Source: Cymodocea nodosa
Taxonomy: Eukaryota; Streptophyta; Magnoliopsida; Alismatales; Cymodoceaceae
DNA: 64,000 nucleotides
Assembly: GCA_036874045.1 (NCBI GenBank)
Contig: CM072336.1
Span: 23,635,501-23,699,500, forward strand
Direction of reading: 5' to 3'
Position 1 is the first letter of the stretch, and each line of letters opens with the position of its first letter. Of this stretch, positions 47,431 to 59,688 are shown in pieces. A program made the position numbers and the translations under genes. The notes beneath the pieces were generated by a model. That model saw nothing but the letters and a program-made list of their open reading frames with translations. It ran no database searches and was not told the origin of the DNA.

Positions 47431-47710
47431 GCTGATCTCAAGGATCTAGTAACAAAAGATGAGGAGAAAGTTGGCAGAAGTGAGGAACCCAAATGGATGC
47501 CTAGTTTTCCAATCAACAACAGACAGGTAAGCACTGTGGAAAGAAAACAGCGAATGGTTGTATTACAAAATTGAAGATTGACAAGTGCCCAAAATGTCAT
47601 TGTCAGGTTCAAGAGCAGATGAGAGGGTCTTACTGAAAGAATAAAAAGGGAGAAAGAAAGAGTAGAACAAACAAGGCGAGATGAGAGATTTCAGAATATA
47701 TTGTTTGGTG
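47431..47710 (+). pseudogene. Broken two-exon host-gene fragment, function unknown
   Basis: 47431-47526 is an exon-like block with AG before and GTAAGC after. It encodes 32 residues (ADLKDLVTKDEEKVGR, then EEPKWMPSFPINNRQ) in phase 0. A second block starts after GTCAG at 47607 (VQEQMRG). It then loses frame through what looks like one extra base near 47628, after which RIKREKERVEQTRRDERFQN, ILFGEEAAPRKGPTQRW is open in the shifted frame. The composition is coiled-coil-like and looks coding. No upstream exons were found, so I read it as the relic of a duplicated gene's 3' end. The parent family is not recognised. Confidence 0.5.
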
Positions 47711-48055
47711 AAGAAGCTGCGCCAAGGAAGGGTCCTACCCAACGTTGGCCTTGTTCTTGCAGCTACCTAAGCATTCATGGGATTCATCTGATGATATTCA
47801 AAGTGAAATTCCATATCAAGCTCAAGATTCACATATATTTTACCAAATGCATAGAAAATTAACATGATAGCATGAAAGTTTTGCCGTTGCATGGGATACC
47901 AGTGTCTCGATTATTCTAACAACAAAATTGTACAATGGAAACTCCATGTTTGGACACGAACACACATATGTACAGCTTCAATAACCTTAAGCAAGTTCCA
48001 TTCAATTAGTGGAATAAAATAATACGATTCCGCAAGCAATAATATGTAGTAGTTC

Positions 48056-49813
48056 TTACTTGTTATCCATTGAAGATGCTTCTGGATGGTAGTGAAGCAT
48101 CTCCTCCAGCATCAGCTGTCTGATTACATCCTCACCCATTTCTTCGTCCAAGTCGAGGTCAATGGGAACTTGAGCAGGAGGATTGGCCCTTGGATCATAG
48201 AGAGGAGCCATATAAGGGTGTTGTAGAGCTTCAGTGACGCTGATACGTTTTGTTGGATCGAAAACTAGCATCTTTTGCAGCAAATCAATTGCCAAAGGAT
48301 CAGCATTTGAGTACAGAACCGAGAGAGGAATACCAGGTGTATAAGGAAGAGACTTGATGTATTTCCGGGCTTTGTGGTTATCAATAAAATTTAGGTCTGC
48401 ATCCTTGACGGTCCCAAGAACATTGACAATGAGCTTGAGCTGGTTAAGGCATTCGGTGCCAGGGAAGATGGGCTTGCGTCCTAGGAGTTCGGCAAAAATG
48501 CAACCCACAGACCAGACATCAATGGAAGTTCCATAGTTGTCACAACAAAGGAGCAACTCGGGCGCACGATACCACCGGGTGACAACATATTCGGTCATAA
48601 ACTGATCTCTTCCACTGCTAGTGCGAGCCAAACCAAAGTCACATATTTTAAGGTCACAGTTGGCGTTAACCAGAAGGTTCCCAGGCTTCAAGTCTCGATG
48701 AAGTATGTTTGCTGAGTGGAGATACTTCAGACCCCGAAGTAACTGCTCATGTCAAAAGTTAAGAACTAGTTAGCAACGGAAGTGTTACAGATGCCTATGC
48801 CATTAATACCAAGAAGGTGCATGTCATCATCTCCTATTATTAGAAATATCAAAGGCAATTGCAGAACAATTTCACCAAAGACAATTAAAGAACAGTTATC
48901 TATCATGCATCAGAAAGAAAATTGCATATTATGTGAATTCTCATCGTTTTTTATTGATAAATTTGTATACCAAAACTGTTCTGATTTTAAATTTCTTCTA
49001 TAATTTTCCAAAAGACTTTCCCAAAATAAATCCTGATGGGCATGTTCAGGTGATGGTGGAAGTCCTTACACATTTTGACAATGGTCGCTAACTAATACTA
49101 CACATATATTAAGGAAGGTCGCAACATCTAACCAGAGTCTAGAATATATTGCTGAGAATTAAGTGTAGAGTAATGGCAGAAGACCTTTTGGCTGTTGGGA
49201 ACCACACAAAAGGGAAAAAAAGAGCAGAATAAGAGGTTTTTACTAAAGGACACTTTGATGACAAAAGGAGAATCATGTTCGGTGTTGTATTAAAGGAGGC
49301 CACAACATGAACAGTATGATGAGTCTGTCATAACAATGATTCAAGGGAAAATGCAAATGTCGAACATGTCAAAATCTCTTCATATAGCCATACCTGAAAA
49401 AGGAAATACTGGCAGTGATCATTAGAAAGTGGTTGAGATGACTTGATGATCTGATGCAGATCAGTATCCATTAGTTCATATACCACGTACACATCCTTGA
49501 AGCTATTGTGAACTGGCATCATGATGTCCTTTAAAGAAATGATATTCTCATGCTGTAGGAGTCGAAGGAGCTTCAACTCTCGCAAAGTCCTGAGTGCATC
49601 TACATGGTTGTCAAAAACGTTCTTTATTTTCTTTATTGCCACCTTTTCATGTGTTTCTTTATTTACTGATGAGCAGACAATCCCATATGCTCCCCTTCCA
49701 ATGGGTTTGATTGGTACATATTTCACATCAATTTCAAAGAGCGTCTGCCACATGGTATAGTAATGCTTCCCTTGTATGCCAACACCATTTGGAGGGTCAA
49801 CCAATGTAGCCAT
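48056..49813 (-). CDS. Group C MAP kinase (MPK1/2/7/14 type), 368 aa, 2 exons
   Basis: Exons 49394-49813 and 48056-48742 (1107 nt). A Ser/Thr kinase at the end of a MAPK cascade; in Arabidopsis, group C members act below MKK3 in ABA, wounding and redox responses. Visible: the head [21 protein letters not shown]-loop GRGAYG (39-44), catalytic VAIKK (K61), HRDLKPGN (D157), DFG (175-177), activation loop with TEY (190-192) in [14 protein letters not shown], and the MAPK insert region. The C-terminal part has [20 protein letters not shown] then EMLHYHPEA, a group C hallmark and the region where a common docking site would lie. The two-exon structure and length fit group C. An acceptor (TTGACAG) lies 3 nt before the ATG, so a 5'UTR intron up to about 51016 (donor CCAG|GTATCG) is likely. 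No kinase motif is damaged. Confidence 0.95.
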
Positions 49814-49816
49814 GAT

Positions 49817-51016
49817 CTGTCAACTGTCACTACAATGTTACTTATTATATTTCAGCAGTTTTTCTTCTCAACAAAAAACTATACCTAGCATGGGTTGATG
49901 ATAAGAATGAAATATGCATTTTGGTGAAAATTGAATTGGAGATGCAATGCCCATGAAGGCAATTATTTTAGAGGAGCAAAGGAATAGTAAGTATTCTGAA
50001 GGCTTCTTAGGTTCAATTTTGGTTCAATCGAACATTTATTTCCATGGCAGGAGGCATAAACGGGCATAAAAAATTGAAGCACACAAACAGGCATAATAAC
50101 CACGTGACCATTAAGCCTAGGAATAGCAGAAAAATATAAGGTTTTCATAGATGTTTCAGCATTTGTTCGTGTACCCTTTCAGAAACAGAGATTCCGCTGA
50201 AACAGAATGTGCAAGATTTATAAAGATTATGTATGCTTACCCTTCTTAAAAAGGTACAAGTTTCTAGGGATCATGCAAAGAAAAAAAGTTAGTGAACTAG
50301 AGAGAATTTAACCAATTATGGTTACACAGTCAATACCAGTGACAGACCCTAAAAGAGAAACAGATGAATTTCCAGGTAAACAGCTGAATTGGCTTTAATG
50401 AGACAGTACTAAGATGATGGATGGAGCACTAGATTAGATACAAGAACATGTGACTTGTGAAACGTGTAATGATTTCACGCTTGTGGTAACTTGGAAAGAA
50501 AATTTTCGAATAAAGTTTCATATGTGCATACGTTCATGTTAGTAAATTTATTACAAGGCAAGAAAATAAGCATAAAGACCCTGAGAATAGCCTAACGAGG
50601 GACGTAACATGATGAATGATTGATGTTACAAGAGGAGAATTTAAGACAAAGTAATGAGACAAACACGGTAAGAGAAACATGGAGTTTGTGGCAGAGGGAG
50701 GAAGTAACAACTTTTTCCTTGGCCTAAGAAAAAATCAGCATCCACAAGTTACAACAGCGAGCAAAAACAGTTGAAGAATTGATCTACTTCAGATCTCTAG
50801 ACATCAAAAAAACAAACAAACATTAGCACCCACTCTTGGCGTCAGAATCAGGTCACCCTTTCACAGGTCTCGGAGCAAAATCTCAGATCCTACCTCTCCA
50901 GCAGACAGCTAGCTGCTCATCAAAATCGGATGGATCCGAACCCACAATCCTCAAACCCCCACTTTCCCATAAATTAAGATCCACAACAGCAGCGAGAACA
51001 AAACCCAACCCGATAC
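49817..51016 (-). other. 5'UTR intron of the MAP kinase gene (inferred)
   Basis: Acceptor AG at 49817-49818 and donor GTATCG at 51016. The leader exon to the right (about 51017-51200) is GC-rich with CCACCC repeats. No coding exon is required inside. The splice pair is inferred from signals alone. Confidence 0.5.
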
Positions 51017-51359
51017 CTGGCGAGCGAGGACCGACCTCCACCTCCCAGCCCTGAAAACTCTCGATCTCCCGAACCAGAAGGTCCTAACGATCCGGAAGAA
51101 GACCCAACCGGGGGAAGCCGTTCATGGCATGAGGCCGCACACCCACCCACCCACCTTTTGCTTCACACGGACGCTCATGGGTGGTAGCGGAAGGTGGGGA
51201 GGAGGGAGGAGCCCCGAAGGAGGAATCTCGAGGCGTATGTCGTGTAGTCAGAGGCTGGTATTGCTTGGGAACTTGGGCTCCAGAGTTGCAGTGGTATTTA
51301 TCGCAAGATATTTTCTTTTTTAAATATTTACCGTTTTATCTTTCTTTCTTTTTTTTAAA

Positions 51360-52600
51360 ATGATAATATTTTTTAAATCCCTAAAAATTGTTATTATTTC
51401 TCGTCGATTAAATTTGTACAATTGATTGCAATGGCAATATTTTCTGTTTCTCGTAAATTATACCATTTCACCTTTAAATTGTTAGGAATATTTCCTACCG
51501 ATCGATTGCAAATCTGCAATAGGAAATATAACATAAGTACAATTTTTAATTATTTACTCCATCAGAACTTAATCTATTAATGGGTTAATTTCATGAATAT
51601 TTATCTAATTGGTTCACGTTTTTACAAAAAATAGTGTATATATTACGCTATATTTATTTATTTATTTGAGTGTATGATGATATTATTAAATACAAGAATA
51701 TATGCATGATCCAATAAAATAACTGACTCAAGATTATAATACTTGAGGGGGTAATGTGAGGGAAGGTAATAGAGAAAGAATTAACTTGAAGGATACAGAT
51801 TTGAATATAATATTCAATAAACTTATACTTCTTGCCAATATTCTAAATCAATAACTAATTAAGATTTTCCATTGTGCACTACCTGCCTCTTCATTCACAA
51901 TTTATACTTATATCATTATTATTATTGCAGAAGCGTACAGTGAAAAAATATTAATTCAATTTTATATATAGAAGACACAAAGACTTTAGTAAGGTGAGAT
52001 TAAATTCACTTACAATACAAATAACCTTAAAACGTAATTTACTTGAATAATTATCATCATTATCACCATAAGCACCAATACTTGTCCAACATTAAAATCT
52101 AGCAAACAACTCTCTCTAAGACCAAACCATCATTGATTAATTTGCATGAATCATACATATATATATATATATATCCATTCATTTTCTTTTTTCACAGATT
52201 AACTAGAATTTAAACTTTATTGTAGATGGTACACATTCCTTTTCTTCTTTCACTAATATATATATATATATATATACATATATCCATGGACAAGAGGAGG
52301 AGGAATTATTCTTGATGGAGATTATGGAAATCCTATGAGAAGATGAAAACTGCATGGAACATAGGCTACTAATGCAAATAGAGTAGAATATTGACTTTCT
52401 CATAAGCATTGGGACAATTTGATAATGGCTACTTAGACTTGATGAATTAAGTCAAAGTATATGGAAAAGTTGAACCAAATATAACAAAAAAAAGAAGACA
52501 TCATCCAATAATTAATTTAGATCTAAATAATCTATTATATATATCTTATGAAGAAGGATTTGAATTTAGATAGATCTAGACAAAGTACTTAAGGATAGAA
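51360..52600. other. Intergenic, AT-rich
   Basis: Sequence upstream of the MAP kinase promoter. Two (TA)n microsatellites lie at 52155-52174 and 52256-52276. No gene, RNA or recognisable element was seen. Confidence 0.55.
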
Positions 52601-52613
52601 AAGACAAAGGAAT

Positions 52614-55600
52614 GTTGGAATAATGGTCATTGAAGACTATCAAATATATAACAAGCATTTGTTACTTGGTAAATTGTTGTTGATGATTGCGTAGCTATTA
52701 TTAACTATGCTCATGCATGTCTACCTCATTGTCTTTCAAACGCCTCACACCCCACTCACCCACACCTTCTAACCCTTCGCTCGTCGACACCTCCTTCACA
52801 AATGCACTTGTTTGTCATCTCTATTTTCACGTATTGTCTTTGTTGTAGTTGTTGTTGTTGCTACTATCATCATTGTTGTTTCCTTGTAGAGGTTAGGGAT
52901 TTGGTGAAATTATGTTTTGAACAGGGATAGTGATAGATTATTAATATTAGGGAAATACATTGATTAAAAAAATAGCTATTATATTGCATGTAATATTGTT
53001 TTTAATTAATTGATTCCTTTAAAAGTTTATTTTGCATGCTTTAGGTAGCTAACATTTTTTTGTTAATGATTGTCCAATTTATTTATATTTGATAACATTA
53101 TTTGCATATTTTGGTTATTAATCATAAACTTCATGATTTAGCAATTGATATAATTTTTGAAATTAAATTTTGAGGAATTAAAATTTAAAAATTTTAGTTG
53201 AAAATTGTATAAATTTTTGGAATTGGCTTTTTTTTTGTTAGAAATTGATTATTCATTAATAAGTGCAAAATTTTATAGAATTTATTTTGATAAATTCTTG
53301 AAATTTAGTTTCTTGTTTGAAATTTAAAATATCACTAATTAATAGTAGAATTTTTGAAATTTAATTTTTGTTGTAGATTTGAAAAATGATTATCAAAATA
53401 TTCACAATTGAAATGGCAAAAATTGAGAAGTTGAATGAGGTAAATTATGAAATGTGGCATAGGAAAATAAAATATACACTTATCTATGACAATATTGAAC
53501 ATGTTATTGAATCTGATCCTTTAGAAATTACTATTGATGTTTCTAAAGTGGAATTGAGAAAATTGGAAAAAAAGATAATAGAAGATAAAAAGGCAAAAAG
53601 TTTTATGTTTATGGTAAATAGCTTAATAAAATATATTGAAACTTATGACACTTCTTTCAAATTATGAAATACTCTTAAGGAGAAATATGATAAAATTATT
53701 GAAATTAATACACAACTTCTCATTCAATAATATAACTCTAGCAAAATGTTAGGGAAACAAAGTATCGTGGAATTTGTAAATAACATGATTGTCATGGCTA
53801 AAAATTTAGATATTGCAAGAACACTTATTCATGAAAAACTAAAAATAGCTATAATATTAAATAGTTTACCACATGATTTTGATATAATCACTATTTCTCT
53901 TAGATCTACCCTACTTCAACTCTCTTAATTGCTAACCAAGTTGACCATTGAAAATGAAATAATGATTAGTAAGAAGAAACATGAATCCAATCTCGAAGAA
54001 GCAATGTTATTTTCTAGAAGCTAAAGTTTAACAAAAACAATAAAAGAAAGAATGGATCGAACAAAAATAACTACAAGCTTTATCAAGCATAAGTAAAGAA
54101 AGCATGAGGTTTCTATCATACTTGTAACCAATTTTATCACTTCAAAGTAAATTATTCAAATAAAGATGGAAATAAAGGTAAGACCTTAAAACAACAAAAT
54201 AATAAAAGAGTTTTGTTAGTATCATTGAATGTAATGATGTTGTTGTTCCAAATTTAAATAATTGGTGGGGTTAATTCTATTGCCATTAGGTACATTACCA
54301 AAACTAAAATGAGATTGGGATCTTTTAAAGAATTAAGCCTTGTGGAACAATACATTTATATGGGTAATAAATAATACCTATTTAGATATAAAAGGTATTG
54401 ATACCTACCATTTAGGTCTAGGAGATAGCATTATGGTATTTAAAGATGTTCTCTATGCACCTAGTATAAGGTAGAATCTCATATCTGTTGGCACTCTTAT
54501 GAAAATAGACCTAGAAGTTTGATTCTACAATAAACGTATATCCATAGGTAAGGATAAAAAAGTCTTTACTATGAGAACCTTTGTACTTGAGCATAATTTG
54601 TTTAAGATTTTTGTATTTGTAAGTGAAATTGATGTGACTTCTAGTTATATCTTGTATCATTTATCAAATTATGAATTATGACATTTGAGATTGATTCACA
54701 TTAACATGACTAAAATGCAACAAATAGTAAAAATGAACATGTTGCCTCATATTAAAGACATAAAATTAGAAAAATATCAACATTGCTTAGTTAGAAAAAT
54801 TATTAAGAAATCTTTTAGAGAATGTCATAGATTAGATGAATTATTTGGCTTAATTCACTCTAATGTGTAGGGTCAACTTAATATTAAAATATATAATCAC
54901 AAGGAATACTTTGTAACTTTTATGGATGACTTTTCTATGTATACTTATGTATATTTAATAAGTCATAAAAGTGAAGTCATATCCTAACATTGGAAGTTTG
55001 ATGTATACTATATTGTATACTAGATTAGACTTGACATATGTTGTAAGTATTGTTAATAAATATCAAAATAATTTCAAAACAAAACATTAGAAAACTATCA
55101 AAAGAATAATAAAATATGTAAAAGAAACTTTACACTATAAATTAACCTATCAAATAGATGAGTTTGAAGTATTTAGTTATACAAATATAGATCTAGGTAA
55201 TAACAACGATGATAAGAAGTTTACTTTAAGACATATATTCATCTTTGGAAGTATAATTGTATCTTAGAATATTAAAAAATAGGGATGTATAACAAAATAC
55301 ATACATGAAGTTAAATATGTTACTTATAATGTAGTTGCATCACATAATGTTTGGATAAGAAGATTTATAAATAATTTTAATATCAACTTAATAAGTAGTC
55401 TAATAGAAATGTATTACAACAATCAAGTAATGATAAGTTTTATATATGATAGTGTAGATACAACGAAACATATTAATATATATTATTACTATATTCATAA
55501 TATTATACGAAAGAGAAAAATAACATTGAACTACATCCTTACTTTAGATTCAATTACTAATTCTTTGACAAAAGAAATTTTACCAGAAAAATTTATTAAA

Positions 55601-56217
55601 TTTGTAAACTTAATAGAATTAAGAAATATAATAAAATGAAGAACATTTTTATAGATATACAGTGAAAATGAAAGATTGAAGTTATACACTTCACGGATAA
55701 CGGGAGTAGAAATTAAAATCATATATTTTAATACATAGAATGTGATGCAAGGTCTTTATAACCAGTGAAAGACGTTAGAATGATGACCATTGAAGACCAA
55801 TCGAATGAACGAGTACTCAATGATCGCACAACTATTACTACCGTCAAAAGGAAGGAGCCATTAGAATGGAAGGGGGGGTGAAGGGGTGACGATGAGGCGT
55901 CTTAACTCCCACAGTAAACAAGGGTAATAAGATATGGTTAAGGAAATTCATTCGAAAAAACCAAAAAAGAGGAACAATCTCAACCTCCATCGTTGATCGC
56001 TGGAAGGGGAAGCTCCTCGCCATCTCGCTTGAAGCTCAACAAGGAAAATATTGGAGAGAAGAAATATTGCTAGTGAAAAAGAAAAGAATTAATATGCCAA
56101 AGAATGTATTATTTATAGCCAAGAACATTCTATGAGCATTTTAGTTCCTTATGTAATATTTAATGTGGAGATGACCAAGGAGAACAACAATGTTTTTGTG
56201 ATTTACGAAAATACCTA
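52614..56217 (+). mobile_element. Ty1/copia retrotransposon fossil
   Basis: Plus-strand frames resemble copia elements in the usual order: a gag-like part (from 53386: KLNEVNYEMWHRKIKYTLIY, later LPHDFDIITISLRSTL), a protease/linker stretch (about 54240-54640), a GAG-pre-integrase and integrase start (about 54640-54990, LFGLIHSNV then YFVTFMDDFSMYTYVY), and an RNase H-like end (about 55000-55640). It is old, AT-drifted and broken in many places. Possible LTR remnants begin at 52614 and 55767, where about 90 bp are similar (AATAATGGTCATTGAAGAC versus AATGATGACCATTGAAGAC); the right boundary near 56217 (CTAACA) is a guess. The core, 53386-55640, is more certain than the ends. Confidence 0.7.
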
Positions 56218-56228
56218 ACACATTTTGA

Positions 56229-56241
56229 GGGGGGGGGGGGG
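56229..56241. repeat. G13 homopolymer
   Basis: Thirteen consecutive G residues just beyond the suggested right end of the copia fossil. Such runs are often assembly- or polymerase-sensitive. Confidence 0.95.
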
Positions 56242-59200
56242 TCCTCGCAACATTAGGAAAATAATGGAAAGGTAAATTAAAAATAGAGAAAATCAAAAAT
56301 GAAGAAAAATAATTTTAATCTCAACATTTTCCTAATAATCATGCATGTGGTAGAAAGTAACAAAATTTAAAATTTAAGTGTTTGTCAAAATGATAGCCTT
56401 TTAACTTGGATATCAACATGAGTATCATAATTAATGTATCAGTTATAAATTATAAAAGTCAAAGTTGATTAAGGTTTAACATGATCTAAAACTAATCTAA
56501 ATATTAATGTATGTGTATATATAATCTTAATTAATTCTTTGTGCAAATTGATATACCATGAAATGTGAACATCGGCTTATGCAGGTGAAGAGAAAAAAGG
56601 TTGAGGCAAATAATGTGAAAAGAAAAGAGAGGTTGAGGTGAGAAGATGTCAAAGTAGGTAGTGCGAAAATAAAGATCCATGTAAGTGGTGTGGGAGGGGA
56701 GAAGAGGACAAATTACAAGACTAAAGATTTATTTGTGTATATTTTTCGTTGAAAAATGAAACAACGGAAGATCTAGAAAATAGTACGAGAGAGGGAAAGG
56801 TAGGTCATGGTCGAAACTCGTAGATAACTAGTAAGGTCGAGAAATGACATTTTTCTGGTTGTTTTAGAGGAAGAGAGGATGGAGAAATAAAATGTTAGGA
56901 TATTTATATAAAGGAAACGGGGGGAAATATTTTCTCCCTATTTTCTTTATATACAAACAAGGGGAAACCATAGAAGTGATTTTCCTCAATTTCTTTTCCT
57001 ATGGTTTCTCACTACACAAATTCTTTCTAAATTTTCATTGAAATTAGAGGAGGTAAAGGGTGAAAAATCAGTGTAATTCTTCGTTTCAACTAAATCAAAA
57101 ATCAATTCCAACGTTTTCAAGCTGCACAAAATTTCACTAGCATAAACGTCCTTTTGATCTTTCTTTCTTGAAAGAATGTAATATTTTGTACTCTTTTTAG
57201 TATAAAAAAGTTTGTATGACTAAACATTGTGATTGTAACAAGCACAAACACAAAGATAAAAGCTTACCATAACAATTACAAGTAATTTGCTTCAAAAAAA
57301 GAAGAAGAAAACTTTTCACTTGCATTCTTAAGAGTATGTTGATCAATGTTTACAGACTAAGAAGGCTAACATATCAGTCCATGCAACACATCACGCCTCT
57401 TCCTGGTAAAAGTGACATCTAAGGGTGGTGTCTCCACAAGCCAATGTTGAGGGGTTAAAAAGTACTTTGTCTAGTTGAATTTCATACCAGAGGATTTGGG
57501 GATTATCATTTTATATGGGACAAGGTACAGTTGAAAAGAAAAAAAAGGAATCTAGGGCAAATTCTTAATTGTATCTTATTTTATTATTAAATGTATAAAA
57601 CTTACTGTTTGGATCATCTTTATATTTTAAATCAAAAAATTTGAAAATCATTATTGTGTTTTTTATTTTTTTAAGTGTATGGTGTGGATGACACAATATT
57701 TTTAATGAAGCTATTATTTATGGTTTTTCTTCTTAATTTACCATGCATGTGTGTTGTGGAAAAGGTTATGGTTATTGAGACAAAGTTCGATTCAAACAAA
57801 AAAAAACCTTGACCAAGAGAACCTGTTAATAATTGATAATTGATTTTGAATTAGAATTTTACTACAATAATTATAGCAAGTTTCTCTGAAAGATACCCTC
57901 TACTAGACTTTCAACCACTTTGACAAATTGGTTGTTGAAATTAAACAGAAATATTCTTTATTCTAATACATAACTTTGTTACCACATTGTTCAAAATACT
58001 TTGGATAGCTAGTGGATTACAGAAGTTTAATAGAAGCATTTTCAAACTTCTTTTAGACTTTAGTAACCCAATCACCAAAGTCTAAAAAGAACAACAGTAC
58101 CCAATAAATATTCCCAAACCAAGTTTACTTCATAAATTTTTTTTAAAAACTTGGTCATAATCTAGCTTATTGTTGCCTCTTCATCTGATCAATTTAATTG
58201 GTAGATGTATTTTCCAAAGGTCATTCCTAGGATCCATTCTTCCAACACTTATTCACCAAGCCATGTATCATGGACTTCCATTTGTAATTTTTCTTGAATA
58301 ATAGGTGGATTATTTCAAACATGTGCGCCATTTGTTTTCTAAGGTTTGTGTTGATTCTGAAATAATATACTACTCTAGAATTTAGTTTAAATATTTGAGC
58401 GGTGTGCATTTTTTCAGTAATGAAAATTAAAAACTACATGTAGAATTGAACACATTTCACAATTATTTGTTAAGGTATTCTTTATAATTGAAAGAAATTT
58501 ATTTTTTGTTACTTTAATTTTATTTACAATCCCGCCATCTTTCCAATGGTTTGAACCGTACAAAAGTCAGTTGGGTTTATTTTTTAAAGAAAAATACACC
58601 AACCAAATGATTCAATTGGTGTATGAAATTCAAACAAAATAATGGACATGACATCAACGATTATCCATAATTCTTATTTTATTGCGTTCAAACCCTGTGG
58701 ATTATTCATAGCCAGCATAGACTGTAATTGACTCATATTTTGATTATACAATTACAATATTTTTTTCGTAAAACATCCCACAAGTTTCCAACCTTGACTT
58801 TTAGAAAACTTCAACTTGTGATTAAAGAGATTGTAGAAGATTCCTTAATCATCTTGGCATATGATATTGCCTGTAATAAAATTACACTATAATTTAAACC
58901 AAAAAACATTTAACGTGTGATCACGATCTATCTTGTTTTGAGCAGTCTAACATGTGAGAGGATAATCCAAATCCATAATAAAATCTAAAGCAAGCAAACG
59001 TGACCAATAATTTTCTTTACTATAATCAATCATGCATTTGATAGAGATTATTTATGTATAATCAAGAACTTGGAAGGATTATATTAGATCTTTCAATTGA
59101 GATCATGAATCTGGAACATTGATTATTATATAAATGGTTGGTTAGATTTCATCAGGAAAAACTAACCAAATTAAAATCTTGCCATCTACAAAGGTATGTT

Positions 59201-59570
59201 TAAGAGACCAGGTCTAAAAAAGGAACCTCTTCAATTGTCCAATTGTAACGAATAGAAAAGAATAACAACAGCAGCAGTATCCCTGTGTTTCTAAAACAAC
59301 ACCATATCCTGGTAGTGATGAATAGGTGCAGGTAGTAAAATTATTCAATGAACAGGCATGTCTGTCCGCCAACAACAAGAGCATTTATTAAACAAAAAGG
59401 GATTTTTTTTACTCAGTTGTAAAGAATGAAATATTAAATTTCAACTTAAGGCAAAAATACTACCACTACCATTGTGAAAAAGTCAAAGAAGGACATGGTT
59501 CACGAATAGGCATGATAACGTTGATTTTTTCCAATTGTTTGAAAAAAAAAATCTTGACTTGTTCCAACTA
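56242..59570. other. Intergenic, no gene seen
   Basis: AT-rich sequence with purine-rich parts (56580-56900, 57040-57070). The single ORF above 60 codons (58227-58409, minus) has no recognisable content. The right end carries the promoter of the GT90 gene. Confidence 0.5.
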
Positions 59571-59688
59571 AGCAAGCCGGCTTGATTTCTTGTAAGTATA
59601 TACGAAAGGTGGAGGAGGGCATGCCTTGTCTTCTCCCACGCTGGTCTAGCTGCTATACTAGTTGAGGCAGGTGCTGGAGCTGAAATTC

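Larger units (their letters stand above)
45621..48050. other. Region between convergent FMT and MAPK genes
   Basis: FMT 3'UTR (probably to about 45740), a Ty3/gypsy fossil, AT-rich DNA, a broken gene fragment (47431-47710), and the MAPK 3'UTR (about 47800-48055). The ORFs at 46747-47449 show no recognisable content; an (ATT)n run lies at 47289-47310. Confidence 0.55.
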
